A stretch of 64,000 nucleotides of DNA from Betaproteobacteria bacterium UBA5216 (lineage in GTDB: Bacteria > Pseudomonadota > Gammaproteobacteria > Burkholderiales > SG8-41). Location of the stretch: contig DHVE01000068.1 in assembly GCA_002412495.1 (NCBI GenBank), positions 19,481 to 83,480 on the forward strand, given 5' to 3'. Each line of letters opens with the position of its first letter. The first letter of the stretch is position 1. Below the pieces are notes generated by a model. The model had not been told where the DNA came from, ran no database searches, and saw only the letters and a list, made by a program, of their open reading frames with translations. The position numbers and the translations under genes were made by a program. Below, piece by piece: positions 17,474-26,017 of the stretch.

Positions 17474-19180
17474 TCACACTGCTATCGACTTCCAAGCCTG
17501 GGCCAATCGCTCCGCGGTCCGCCACGACAACGCCTGGATGGTGAGCGTGGGATTGCGCGCGCCGCTGGTGCCCATCACCGAGCCGCCCATCACGCCAAGA
17601 TTGGGCACCTCGTGCGCGAAGCCCCAGCGGTCTACCGTATTGGTGGCTTTGTTGTCGCCCATGCGTGTGCCGCCGATGGCATGGGTGGAAGGGCCTTGCG
17701 TGCCCACCGGCGCGTTTTCGGTGGCGATGGCGCCGGCTTCCATGAACCATTGTTTCATTTTCTCGCGCAGAAACTCGCTGACTTTGCGGTCGTTGTCCTT
17801 CCAGTCGGCGGTGATGCGGATTACTGGATTCCCGAGGCGGTCTTTCACCGTGGGATCCAGATCGAGCACGTTGTCCTCATAAGGCAGCGTGGTTTTTTGC
17901 ATGGTGGCGAGGTTCCAGCGGTCGGCATTTTCCTTGACGAACGCCTTCCATGCCGAGCCCCACGCAGGCCGGCCGAAGGTGGGCATGGTCGCCGCATCGA
18001 TGGGGCGGCGGTCGGAATAGACGAACAAACTTCCGCCGCCGATGAAATCCAGCGCGCCGTGATCAAAGTTGTCATCGGCCCAATTGTCGAGCGCCACCCC
18101 CTGTCCCTGCGTGCCGTACCAGTTGTTGATGTTCTTCGGAAACAGGCCGAATACACGTGACGAGGTGTTGTGCGTCATGTAGTGCCGCCCGACTTGCCCG
18201 TTATTGTTGGCAAGGCCATTGGGGAATGCCTTGGATTTCGACATCAGCAGCAGACGCACGTTTTCGTAGGTGTAGCTCGCGAGCAGCACGGCGTCGGCGG
18301 GTTGAAAATATTCGACGCCATCCTTGATGTAGGTGGCGCCGGTGGCACGGCCCGTTTTTTCGTCGATTTCGATGCGCGTCACATGTGCGCGCGTCACCAC
18401 GGTAAGGCGCTTGGTTTCCTGCGCTTTGGGAATGGTGGTGATGTGCGGCCCGTTCTTCGCGCTGACGTGACAGCCGCCGCGCGTGCAATAGCCGTGATAC
18501 ACGCACGCCGAACGTCCGCCGTACGGCACCGAATTGATCAATGCCGCGCCGGGAAACGGCGCCCAGCCGAGCTTTTTGGCCGCGCCGAACATGTGCTCGG
18601 TAAATTCGGTTAGCCGCAGCGGCGGCATGGGATACTCGCGGCTGCGCGGGCCTTCAAAAATGTTGCCGCGCGGATCGATTTTTCCCTTGAGATTGCCCGC
18701 TTTGCCCGAGACGCCGACTTCGTAATCCACCTTGTCGTAATACGGTTCGAGTTCCTCGAAACCGAATGGCCAGTCTTCAACCGTGCAGCCCTTGGGGATG
18801 CGCGCGGCGCCGTAGCGGCGCGTGGTTTCACTGGCGACCTTGAAGTCCCACGGATTCAGCCGCCACGCCTGCGCAAAAAAATGCAGCGTGGTGCCGCCGA
18901 CCGCGTTCATCATCGGATGCGTTGCGGGGCGCGGCGAGTACGGCGCGGAAGCATTGCGCCGGTGCGTGGGCACTTCGCTGTTGGCTTTTTGCACCGATTG
19001 CGGCCAGCCGCGAAAATTATTACGCAGTTCGTCCGGCGCGAAATCGCGTGGCCTGAGCCAGTCGCCAGCCTCAAGGCCGACCACGTCCAGACCCGCGCGG
19101 GTGAGCGGCAATACCGCCGTGCCGCCAGCAGCGCCAAGGCCGATGACCACCACATTGGTTTTCTTGAGATTAGTGGCCAT
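17474..19180 (-). CDS. GMC-family FAD oxidoreductase (gluconate / glucoside dehydrogenase large-subunit type)
   Basis: 568 residues. The FAD Rossmann motif GLGAAG lies at 14-19, close to the N-terminus. The C-terminal half has THAIGGTRMG and SGARNPTLTIQAL, the positions of the catalytic His and Asn of GMC enzymes. It overlaps the preceding subunit-3 gene by 11 bases, so the two are translationally coupled and probably form a complex. Relatives with such a partner oxidise sugars, sugar acids or glucosides (gluconate 2-dehydrogenase, LacA-type 3-dehydrogenase). It has no signal peptide of its own and would be exported together with the Tat-bearing partner. The usual cytochrome c subunit is missing here. 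Confidence 0.9.
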   Translation of the reverse strand: MATNLKKTNVVVIGLGAAGGTAVLPLTRAGLDVVGLEAGDWLRPRDFAPDELRNNFRGWPQSVQKANSEVPTHRRNASAPYSPRPATHPMMNAVGGTTLHFFAQAWRLNPWDFKVASETTRRYGAARIPKGCTVEDWPFGFEELEPYYDKVDYEVGVSGKAGNLKGKIDPRGNIFEGPRSREYPMPPLRLTEFTEHMFGAAKKLGWAPFPGAALINSVPYGGRSACVYHGYCTRGGCHVSAKNGPHITTIPKAQETKRLTVVTRAHVTRIEIDEKTGRATGATYIKDGVEYFQPADAVLLASYTYENVRLLLMSKSKAFPNGLANNNGQVGRHYMTHNTSSRVFGLFPKNINNWYGTQGQGVALDNWADDNFDHGALDFIGGGSLFVYSDRRPIDAATMPTFGRPAWGSAWKAFVKENADRWNLATMQKTTLPYEDNVLDLDPTVKDRLGNPVIRITADWKDNDRKVSEFLREKMKQWFMEAGAIATENAPVGTQGPSTHAIGGTRMGDNKATNTVDRWGFAHEVPNLGVMGGSVMGTSGARNPTLTIQALSWRTAERLAQAWKSIAV

Positions 19181-19871
19181 GATGTTCCCCGCGCTTGCTG
19201 AACATCGCTTCGTCGTAGGCGGATTTGCGGAGCACCTTGGGCGGTTTGCTCATGCTTTGCTCTTCCACCGAAACCACCATGCGTATGCCGGGATACCCGA
19301 TCAAATCCCAACCGATGAAGTTCGCGTTGCCGCCGTAGTACGGATCGCTGAACATGCCTTGCATGGTGTGATTGCGCACCATGTTGAAAAAAGCCGCTGC
19401 GTTCGGACGAAAATCCTTGGCGACATTTTTTTCCAGATCGGTGAGCACGGCATCCTGATCTCGCGCGGCCAGTTTGGTGAACGGCGCACCCTTCGATGAC
19501 TGAGCATAGGCATCCAAAGCCGCCAGGCCCGACACATAGGCGGGCTTGCTGGACGCCAGCGGCCCGGTGAGTGCGCGGTCGATGTAGTGGGCCGCGCGCG
19601 CTTCGGCCGCGCCCGGGCCGTTTTCGTCCGTGGGCACGATGCGCGCCACCATGGCTTCAAGCACATCCGCCTCTGCCGCAGTGAGGGTTTCGAGCGCTTC
19701 TCGCACGGGTTGCTGCGGTGATGCAGGCGGCTTGGATTGTGCTTGCGCGGGTCTTGCCAGTTCGGTGGCGGGTATTGCCGCCACCGCGCCCACGGCGCCT
19801 GCCGCCCCCACGCGCTTTAACATTTCGCGCCGGGCGATATTGCTCGGCTGGTTTTTATCGTCAGTAGACAT
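19170..19871 (-). CDS. Gluconate 2-dehydrogenase subunit 3 family protein with Tat signal
   Basis: 233 residues, start ATG at 19871 preceded by AAGGGGAG. The N-terminus carries ARREMLKR and a Gly/Ala-rich segment ending in RPAQAQ, a twin-arginine leader. The body has EADVLEAMVARIVPTDENGPGA and FFNMVRNHTMQGMFSDPYYGGN, typical of the small subunit of membrane-associated GMC dehydrogenases. Its role would be to carry the folded flavoprotein through the Tat pathway and stabilise it in the periplasm. It lies upstream of, and overlaps, the GMC gene. Confidence 0.9.
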   Translation of the reverse strand: MSTDDKNQPSNIARREMLKRVGAAGAVGAVAAIPATELARPAQAQSKPPASPQQPVREALETLTAAEADVLEAMVARIVPTDENGPGAAEARAAHYIDRALTGPLASSKPAYVSGLAALDAYAQSSKGAPFTKLAARDQDAVLTDLEKNVAKDFRPNAAAFFNMVRNHTMQGMFSDPYYGGNANFIGWDLIGYPGIRMVVSVEEQSMSKPPKVLRKSAYDEAMFSKRGEHHGH

Positions 19872-19948
19872 GCAACGTTCTCCCCTTGATGAATTGCATT
19901 TTCCCGCTTTTTAAAATTCGCTACACTTTTCGGATAGTCGTCTCAGCG

Positions 19949-21418
19949 CTATTTATTCGCAAGCGCAAGAAACAATTGTTCCAATGCCGTTGCACTGCGC
20001 GAAAGATGCTCTTGGGCGCCAGTGAGCCACGCGGCGTCCGCCGCAACACCCGCGCGCGCCTCGCCCAGCATGCGATTCACTTCATCGATTTGCGGCCCGC
20101 CAATGCCCTTGCGGCCGAACACCATGTATTCGGCGCTGATCACTTCGCGGAATTCTTCCTCGGATAACGGTAATGCCTGCTGCGTTTGCTCGCGATAAAT
20201 GCGCGCGGCTTCCGCGTACGGAATGTCGTTGATTTTGAGCTGGTTGCCGCGGCCGTAGTCGGTGAGTTTGGAGGCAAAATGGTGCCCGATGCGAAATGGT
20301 ACGTCGGCCTTTTGCATCAGCGCGTCGGCGATTTCGGTGGTGGTGGAGTAGTCCGCGCGCACCTCGGCCAGCGCGCGCGCCTTGTTGACCGCGAGGCCCC
20401 CCATCACCTGCCGCAACAGCTTGAACACCTGCAAGGCCCGCGCGCACGGCACCGGATCGTACATGCGGTAATCGAACATGCCGGTGCGGTTGTTGTGCGA
20501 AATCAGAAACACCGTCTGCATTTCGCCCAGCAAAATGCTGCTCTGCGCGCGCAGTTGCTCCAGCGCCGCCGGGTTGCGCTTTTGCGGCATGATGCTGGAA
20601 ACACCCGTAAGTTCGCCCGTGGCGAGCAAAAACCACGGCATCGGATCGGCGTACTGGGTGTGCAGGTCCTGCGCGAACTGGCCGATCTGCACGGCGGCTA
20701 TCGACAGCGCGCTGGCGACATCGAGCGCGCTGTCCACCGGCGCCAGGTGATTCGCGTCATAGGCGTTTTCCAGCAGGCCCTCGAAGCCCAGCAACACGGC
20801 GAGGCGGTTGCGGTCAATCGGAAAGCTCGATGTCGCCAACGCCGCCGCGCCCAGTGGATTGCGGTTGATGCGTTGATACGCCTCGCGCAGCCGCTGGGTT
20901 TCGCGCGCCAGCGCCGCCGCCAGCGCATGCAGGTAATGCGCGAACGTCGTGGGTTGCGCCTGCACCCCGTGGGTATAGGCGGGGATGATGGTCTCGGTGT
21001 GTTGCGTCGCCAGTGCCAGCGTCTTATCGCGCGCGGCGATCAGCGCCTCGATTTCCTGCAACAGGCCGTCGCGCAGATTCATGCGCGCGATGGTCGATGC
21101 GATGTCCTGACGGCTGCGGCCGCTGTGCAGCCGCGAAGCGTCGGCGCCGACCGCGGCGATCAAACGCGGCTCGTAATCAAGATAATCCGCCGAGCGGCGC
21201 GGCACGCCCGAGGCCCTGGCTTGTTCGATGACGGTAGCGATGCCGCGTGCGATGCGCGCGGCGGTATCACGCGGCACGATCCGGCCCTCGGCCAGCATGA
21301 CGATGCACGCCTTGTTGATTTGATCGAGAAATTCCGGCGAGCGCCCGCCGCTGCGAAACGCTTCATTGATGTCCAGCGCGCCGCCGTGTTCGGGGGCGGG
21401 CGTAGTGGTGTGATTCAT
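19949..21418 (-). CDS. Argininosuccinate-lyase-like enzyme of the aspartase/fumarase superfamily
   Basis: 489 residues from the ATG at 21418. A longer frame to 21517 overlaps the upstream gene and is rejected. The superfamily signature GVSSIMPQKRNP is at 272-283, and SRLHSGRSRQD occurs at 96-105, where true argininosuccinate lyases have GRSRNDQ. The Asn and following Gln are thus replaced, which suggests a non-arginine substrate, perhaps another adduct eliminated to an unsaturated acid. It follows the DUF1080 lipoprotein gene by ten bases and precedes the GMC dehydrogenase genes, so it is probably part of that catabolic unit rather than of arginine synthesis. Confidence 0.87.
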   Translation of the reverse strand: MNHTTTPAPEHGGALDINEAFRSGGRSPEFLDQINKACIVMLAEGRIVPRDTAARIARGIATVIEQARASGVPRRSADYLDYEPRLIAAVGADASRLHSGRSRQDIASTIARMNLRDGLLQEIEALIAARDKTLALATQHTETIIPAYTHGVQAQPTTFAHYLHALAAALARETQRLREAYQRINRNPLGAAALATSSFPIDRNRLAVLLGFEGLLENAYDANHLAPVDSALDVASALSIAAVQIGQFAQDLHTQYADPMPWFLLATGELTGVSSIMPQKRNPAALEQLRAQSSILLGEMQTVFLISHNNRTGMFDYRMYDPVPCARALQVFKLLRQVMGGLAVNKARALAEVRADYSTTTEIADALMQKADVPFRIGHHFASKLTDYGRGNQLKINDIPYAEAARIYREQTQQALPLSEEEFREVISAEYMVFGRKGIGGPQIDEVNRMLGEARAGVAADAAWLTGAQEHLSRSATALEQLFLALANK

Positions 21419-21428
21419 TGGGGTCGCC

Positions 21429-22049
21429 TTATTTTTGCGCGGCGAACCACAATTTTTTGATTTGCACCTTGCGGAATTTGATGGTGCCCGCGCCGTGCTG
21501 GAGCGCGATGGGCCCAATGGCGAATTGTTTGTGATCGAGTTCGGCGGTCTTGACCCCGTTCAATACCACGGTGATTTTCGAGTCATTGGCCGTGATGTCA
21601 TATGTGTTCCACTGGTCGCCCGCCTTGAGTTCCGCCAGCGCCTTGGCATGATGCACGATGCCGCCGGTGCCGAACGACGGGTCGGGGCGTTGGTCGAAAA
21701 TATTGGCTTCGTAGCAGCTTTTGTCGGTAATGACCTTCGGATTTGCGCACCGCATGAAGATGCCGCTGTTGGCGTCGGGGCTCGACCAGAACTCCACGCG
21801 CAACTGAAAGTTCGAATACAACTCCTTGCGCACCAGAAAACCGGTGTCCTTGCCGCGCTTGTCGGCCTGAATCATGCCATCGGCCGAGCTCCAGTTTGAG
21901 TCGCCCACCGCATTAAAATTTTCCATACCCTTGTCGCCGTCGATCAGCGTGATCCATCCATCGCTGGATCGGGTTGCGCAACCGGCCACGGTGAGTAGCA
22001 CGGCGAGCAATGCAGCAACGGCAACGGATAGGCATTTCAAAGCGAACAA
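21429..22049 (-). CDS. DUF1080 (3-keto-disaccharide hydrolase) lipoprotein
   Basis: I place the start at the TTG at 22049 because AGGAG lies eight bases before it and it leads straight into a lipoprotein signal: FALK, a hydrophobic core, and the lipobox VAGC at 21-24. This gives 206 residues. An in-frame upstream ATG would add a basic, low-complexity leader. The mature part has the concanavalin-like DUF1080 features GWITLIDGDKGMENF, SNFQLRVEFW and NSGIFMRC. Family members cleave 3-keto-glycosides made by GMC/subunit-3 dehydrogenases, which are encoded just downstream. A periplasmic, membrane-anchored hydrolase is therefore inferred. Confidence 0.87.
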   Translation of the reverse strand: MFALKCLSVAVAALLAVLLTVAGCATRSSDGWITLIDGDKGMENFNAVGDSNWSSADGMIQADKRGKDTGFLVRKELYSNFQLRVEFWSSPDANSGIFMRCANPKVITDKSCYEANIFDQRPDPSFGTGGIVHHAKALAELKAGDQWNTYDITANDSKITVVLNGVKTAELDHKQFAIGPIALQHGAGTIKFRKVQIKKLWFAAQK

Positions 22050-22232
22050 TTGGAATCTCCTGTGTGGGCGAGGGGAACGTGGGCAGGACGTCGTGAGCGG
22101 AGCGCGGGAGAATTCTGCGCCGCTGTGACGCGATGTCAAGCGCGTCGGTGAGGAGGTGTAAAAAAATTACTGATAAAACAATGGCTTGTGATTTGAGCGT
22201 CCTTGCGCGCGATGCGTCCTTGAATTGGCGGA

Positions 22233-22874
22233 TTACGGCGTGACCGGCAGCACGGGTTGGCGGCCCGCAAGCTTTTCGAGATCCGCCAGTTCCTGATTGG
22301 TGTGATTGATCACCGGTGCATCCATGATCGAGCGGCCCGACAGCACGCGCGCAAATACATAGTTGGGCGTGTGATCGCGCGCGATGACCGGTTTTTTCGA
22401 ACGGTAGGTGACGCATTCCAGATCGACTTCGCCATAACACGTGCAGACGTAGGTGAGCACCGGGTTGGCTTCAACATAAACCGCCGTGCCGCGTATACCG
22501 ATGGTGGCCGTGGTGGTTTGCACCTGTCGCGGCGCGGATTTGCGAAACGCGCCGAGTAGCGCGCCCGTGAGTACGCGCAGACCGGTAACCAGCTTTGAAT
22601 CCGGCGTGCCGCCGAAAGCCACGGAGGTCAATGGCCGCAGTCGGAAAGCGTCTTCGCCGATGGCCAGTGTCAGGGTACTCTCAGGGCCGGTCAGCACGCG
22701 ATCCCCCGGCCGTATCACCGTGTCCGGTGATGCACGCTGTCCATTGATGTAGACCTCCCCCATGGCCGAGACGGCTTGCGCGGTCGCGCCATGGCTCGGG
22801 CACAGCAGAGTGGCGGCGGCAGCGCCCAGCAGCGTGCGTCGCGATGGTGAGAAGGGTATTTGGGCTGGGCACAT
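22233..22874 (-). CDS. FecR-domain periplasmic protein with Tat-like signal
   Basis: 213 residues from the ATG at 22874. Upstream in-frame starts exist and none has a good ribosome binding site. SRRTLLGAAAATLL forms a twin-arginine-like leader. The FecR domain follows with GEVYINGQRA, RPGDRVLTG, TATIGIRGTAVYVE and a cysteine cluster in YVCTCYGEVDLEC. Classical FecR is an inner-membrane anti-sigma regulator. This one has no cytoplasmic or membrane part and no neighbouring sigma factor or TonB receptor, so an anti-sigma role is unlikely. It is probably a periplasmic structural or binding protein. Confidence 0.8.
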   Translation of the reverse strand: MCPAQIPFSPSRRTLLGAAAATLLCPSHGATAQAVSAMGEVYINGQRASPDTVIRPGDRVLTGPESTLTLAIGEDAFRLRPLTSVAFGGTPDSKLVTGLRVLTGALLGAFRKSAPRQVQTTTATIGIRGTAVYVEANPVLTYVCTCYGEVDLECVTYRSKKPVIARDHTPNYVFARVLSGRSIMDAPVINHTNQELADLEKLAGRQPVLPVTP

Positions 22875-22970
22875 GGGTATTTTTCCCGGTGGATTACCCA
22901 TCGGTCGGCACGGCGCGCCATCCCTTACACGCAAGGCGTATCGCGGCGGAAATATCGCGCGTACGTCGAA

Positions 22971-23960
22971 TCACTGAATAACGATTCCGGCGGACTTGAT
23001 CACCTTGGCCCATTTTTCCATCTCGCCGCGAAAGAATACATCGAACTGCTCCGGCGTATTGAGCACCACGTCGTTGCCTTCGCGGAGCAGCCGCTCGCGC
23101 ACCTCGGGCGTGGAATAGCCGCGCGCGATTTCCTGGTTGAGCCGCGTGATGATGTCTTTTGGGGTTGCGCCCTGTACAGCCACGCCGGTCCATGGGCTGG
23201 TGTCGAAGCCGGGCAGCGTCGCGCCGACCGGCGGCACGCCGGGCAACGCGGCTGTGGGTTTCGCGCCGCTCACGGCAATAGCGCGCAATCGTCCCGCCTT
23301 GATCAGCGGCAGCGCGGGCAGCACCGCGCTGAACACCCACGACACGTCGCCGCTCAGCAGCGAAGTAATCGACGGCGCGGTGCCCTTGAACGGCACATGC
23401 GTCATGCGCACGTTGGCCATCAAGCGCAGAATTTCGCCGCCCAGATGCGTGGAAGTACCGTTGCCGCCCGACCCGAAAGCAATCTGATCTGGCCGTGCCC
23501 GCGCGAGATCGATCAACTCGCGCACGTTGCGCACCGGCAGCGACGGATGCACCACCAGCGCGTTCGGCGTGGACACCAGTTGTATCACTGGCGCCAGATC
23601 ACGCAGCGTGTCATAGGGCAATTTGCGCACCAGGCTCGGTGCGGTGGCGGTGCTGGTGGAGGTCATCACCAGTGTGTAACCGTCGGGCGCGGATTTGGCC
23701 ACGATATCCGTGCCGATTACCGAACCGCCGCCCGCGCGATTGTCCACGTTCACCTGTTGCCCCCAGGCCTCGGTTAGTTTCTGTGCGACCAGACGCGCGA
23801 GGATGTCGGTGGAACCGCCGGGTGCGAACGGCACGACAAGTCGTATCGGTTTCGACGGGTAGGGTTGGGCGTGCAGCGTGCCGATGGCCAAACACAGCGT
23901 CGCAAACGTGGCATACGTGGCGCAGGTGCAAGATGCGGAGATTCGGGTGGCGGGTTTCAT
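22971..23960 (-). CDS. Bug/TctC-family periplasmic receptor
   Basis: 329 residues with an N-terminal leader that ends in LHA before YPSKPIRLVVPFAPGG. The ligand loops are of the standard type (VPFAPGGSTDI, DNRAGGGSVIG, DGYTLVMT, VHPSLPVRN, PFKGTAPS). The C-terminal portion has LPGFDTSPWTG. The gene lies 39 bases behind another receptor of the same strand, a tandem arrangement that probably arose by duplication and divergence. A strong ribosome binding site is not visible. Its leader is unusually rich in Cys, Thr and Ala. Confidence 0.92.
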   Translation of the reverse strand: MKPATRISASCTCATYATFATLCLAIGTLHAQPYPSKPIRLVVPFAPGGSTDILARLVAQKLTEAWGQQVNVDNRAGGGSVIGTDIVAKSAPDGYTLVMTSTSTATAPSLVRKLPYDTLRDLAPVIQLVSTPNALVVHPSLPVRNVRELIDLARARPDQIAFGSGGNGTSTHLGGEILRLMANVRMTHVPFKGTAPSITSLLSGDVSWVFSAVLPALPLIKAGRLRAIAVSGAKPTAALPGVPPVGATLPGFDTSPWTGVAVQGATPKDIITRLNQEIARGYSTPEVRERLLREGNDVVLNTPEQFDVFFRGEMEKWAKVIKSAGIVIQ

Positions 23961-23999
23961 TCAGGCGGATGTGATGCGTGAGAATGGCCTGACAGAATA

Positions 24000-24968
24000 T
24001 CATTCACCGCGAATGCCGGCATCCTTGATGACCTTGCCCATGCGCGCCATGTCCGCTTTCATCACGGTGACAAGCTGTTGCGGCGTGCTCGCGACCACTT
24101 CGTTGCCCGCGGTGAAACAGCGTTCTTTCACCTCGGGTTTATTCAGGACGCGGGCGATTTCCTGTTGCAACTGGCCGATGATGGCCGCGGGCGTCGCCGC
24201 CGGCACGAACACCGCAAAGATGGTTTCCGACTCATAACCGGGCAGCGTTGAAGCCACCGTGGGAAACCCAGGGAACATGGCCGATGGGCGTGCGCCCGTT
24301 ACCGCAAGGGCGCGCATCTTACCGGCCTTCACGTGCGGCAGCAGCGCCGCGCCGGAGGTGATGGTGAGTTGCACTTCGCCCGCCATCAATGCCGTAAACA
24401 TCGACCCCTGACCCTTGTAGGGAACGCGCACCAAGTCTACGCCGGCCAAGGCCTTGAACAGTTCCACGGCGAGATGCGTGGTCGAGCCCGACGTGGATCC
24501 GCCATAGTTCAACGTGGCCGGACGCGCTTTTGCCAGCGCGATCAAATCCTTGACCGATTTCACCGGCAGCGAGGGATGCACCACCAGCATGTTCGGCGCG
24601 GTGGTGGCCAGGGTAACCGGCGCGAAATCGCGCACCGGGTCATAGGGCACGGTTTGCAGCAACGGCGCCACCCAGAAGGTCGCGGCATAAACCAGCAGCG
24701 TGTGTCCGTCGGGCGGCGATTTTGCAACGATGTCCGCCGCCACCGATACATTGCCGCCGCGATTATCGACCACCGCCGGCTGCTTCAGCGCGTCGGTCAA
24801 ACCCTGCGCGACCAGCCGAGACACAAAGTCGGTTCCGCCGCCGGCCTGCGCGGTGACTATGCGCAGCGGCTTGCCGGGAAAAGTTTGCGCGACCGCTTCG
24901 GCAACGACCATGCTGACGGCCAGCGCAATGATCGACCAACGTCCGGGCGGCAGGATGCCAATCTTCAT
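24000..24968 (-). CDS. Bug/TctC-family periplasmic receptor with a shortened first ligand loop
   Basis: 322 residues from the ATG at 24968, 13 bases after the DapA-like gene. The frame continues upstream inside that gene, but the signal peptide (MKIG, hydrophobic, AVAQ) fixes the start. The first loop reads LRIVTAQAGGGTDF instead of the usual VVPFAPGGSTD, one residue shorter and without the Pro-Phe. The rest is normal (DNRGGNVSVAA, VHPSLPVKS, PYKGQGSM). The altered loop suggests a different ligand, perhaps one linked to the DapA-like protein it follows. Confidence 0.92.
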   Translation of the reverse strand: MKIGILPPGRWSIIALAVSMVVAEAVAQTFPGKPLRIVTAQAGGGTDFVSRLVAQGLTDALKQPAVVDNRGGNVSVAADIVAKSPPDGHTLLVYAATFWVAPLLQTVPYDPVRDFAPVTLATTAPNMLVVHPSLPVKSVKDLIALAKARPATLNYGGSTSGSTTHLAVELFKALAGVDLVRVPYKGQGSMFTALMAGEVQLTITSGAALLPHVKAGKMRALAVTGARPSAMFPGFPTVASTLPGYESETIFAVFVPAATPAAIIGQLQQEIARVLNKPEVKERCFTAGNEVVASTPQQLVTVMKADMARMGKVIKDAGIRGE

Positions 24969-24981
24969 GGACGGCCACGTA

Positions 24982-25938
24982 TCAGTGTGTGTGTACCGGC
25001 ACGCGCACGCCGGCGGCACGCGCCTGCTCCTCGATTTCGGGTATGCCGAGGCGCAACAACGCATCACAGTAGCGTTTGTATTCGGCGGGCGGCGGCATGC
25101 GGTAGGGTTCGCGCAAACCGCCTTCGCCACCCGGCAGTTTCAGCAGTCGCATCGCCATTTTGAGCGCGCGCGGCACCGAGGGCGACCATTGCGCCAGCAG
25201 ATCGCCGAAGCGCACGATATGCTCGGTGTATCGCGCCACGGTCTTGAAATCGCGCGCCTCCACCGCTTCAAGATAGCGCCGCTGCGTTTTCGGAATAATA
25301 TTGGCCTCGGTGCCGAACACGCCGCCCGCGCCCATCATTAGTTTGCCGAGCGAGCCGTTCAGATGCACATAAATCGGTATGTCGCGCTTCAATCGATCTT
25401 TCAGTTGCAGAAAAAAGGCATCGCCGCCGTAGCTCAGGTTGATCGCTTCCACGTTGCGGTGCCGGTTACACACATCCGCGATGACCGATGCCTTCGGCAT
25501 GTAACCCGTGATGGGCAGATTAACCGCCAGCGACATTGGGTGTTTGATGCCGGCCAGCACGTCATCGAAATAAGCCGTCAGTTCGAGGTCCGTCGGCTTC
25601 ATGCCGTGCCGGCTCGCCAGGCCGTAAATGCTAACCAGTTCCGCGCCCGCCTTGATGGCCTGAAACACATACTCGCGCGTGGCGCGTGCCGTGTATTGCT
25701 CCGGCGGATTGGCATACACGGGAATCTTGCCCTTGCATTGAGACAGGCCGATTTCGTAAATACGCTGGATTTCATCCCATAGAACGGCATGGGTTTCACC
25801 CGCGCCGGCGCTGCCGAGGTAAATGCCGATTTTCGATTTGACGAAGCGATCCAACAGCGCGCACAGCGCGTCTTCGTCGAGTGCGCCACGTTGGGTGAAT
25901 GGGGTGGCAATTCTGCAAAAGGAACCGAGGCGCGTCAT
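24982..25938 (-). CDS. DapA-fold (dihydrodipicolinate synthase family) protein lacking catalytic Tyr and Lys
   Basis: 318 residues, ATG with GGGAGAG upstream. The TIM-barrel family is recognised by RIATPFTQRGALDEDAL, a GSAGAGET phosphate-loop-like turn and VIADVCNRHRNVEAI. In active members a Tyr stands three residues before the Pro of YNVP, and the Schiff-base Lys stands 25 residues after that Pro. Here the corresponding residues are V139 (AVNLP, P142) and N167 (AINLS), with exactly the same spacing. No Schiff-base aldolase chemistry is expected. It may be a ligand-binding or regulatory pseudoenzyme. It is followed by two Bug receptors on the same strand. Confidence 0.85.
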   Translation of the reverse strand: MTRLGSFCRIATPFTQRGALDEDALCALLDRFVKSKIGIYLGSAGAGETHAVLWDEIQRIYEIGLSQCKGKIPVYANPPEQYTARATREYVFQAIKAGAELVSIYGLASRHGMKPTDLELTAYFDDVLAGIKHPMSLAVNLPITGYMPKASVIADVCNRHRNVEAINLSYGGDAFFLQLKDRLKRDIPIYVHLNGSLGKLMMGAGGVFGTEANIIPKTQRRYLEAVEARDFKTVARYTEHIVRFGDLLAQWSPSVPRALKMAMRLLKLPGGEGGLREPYRMPPPAEYKRYCDALLRLGIPEIEEQARAAGVRVPVHTH

Positions 25939-26017
25939 GTTTTCTCTCCCGAGATTACTTATTGTGGCCGTTATGATACTTGGAATGTAGATCCTGCTAT
26001 TGCAGCAGTCCAGTCAG

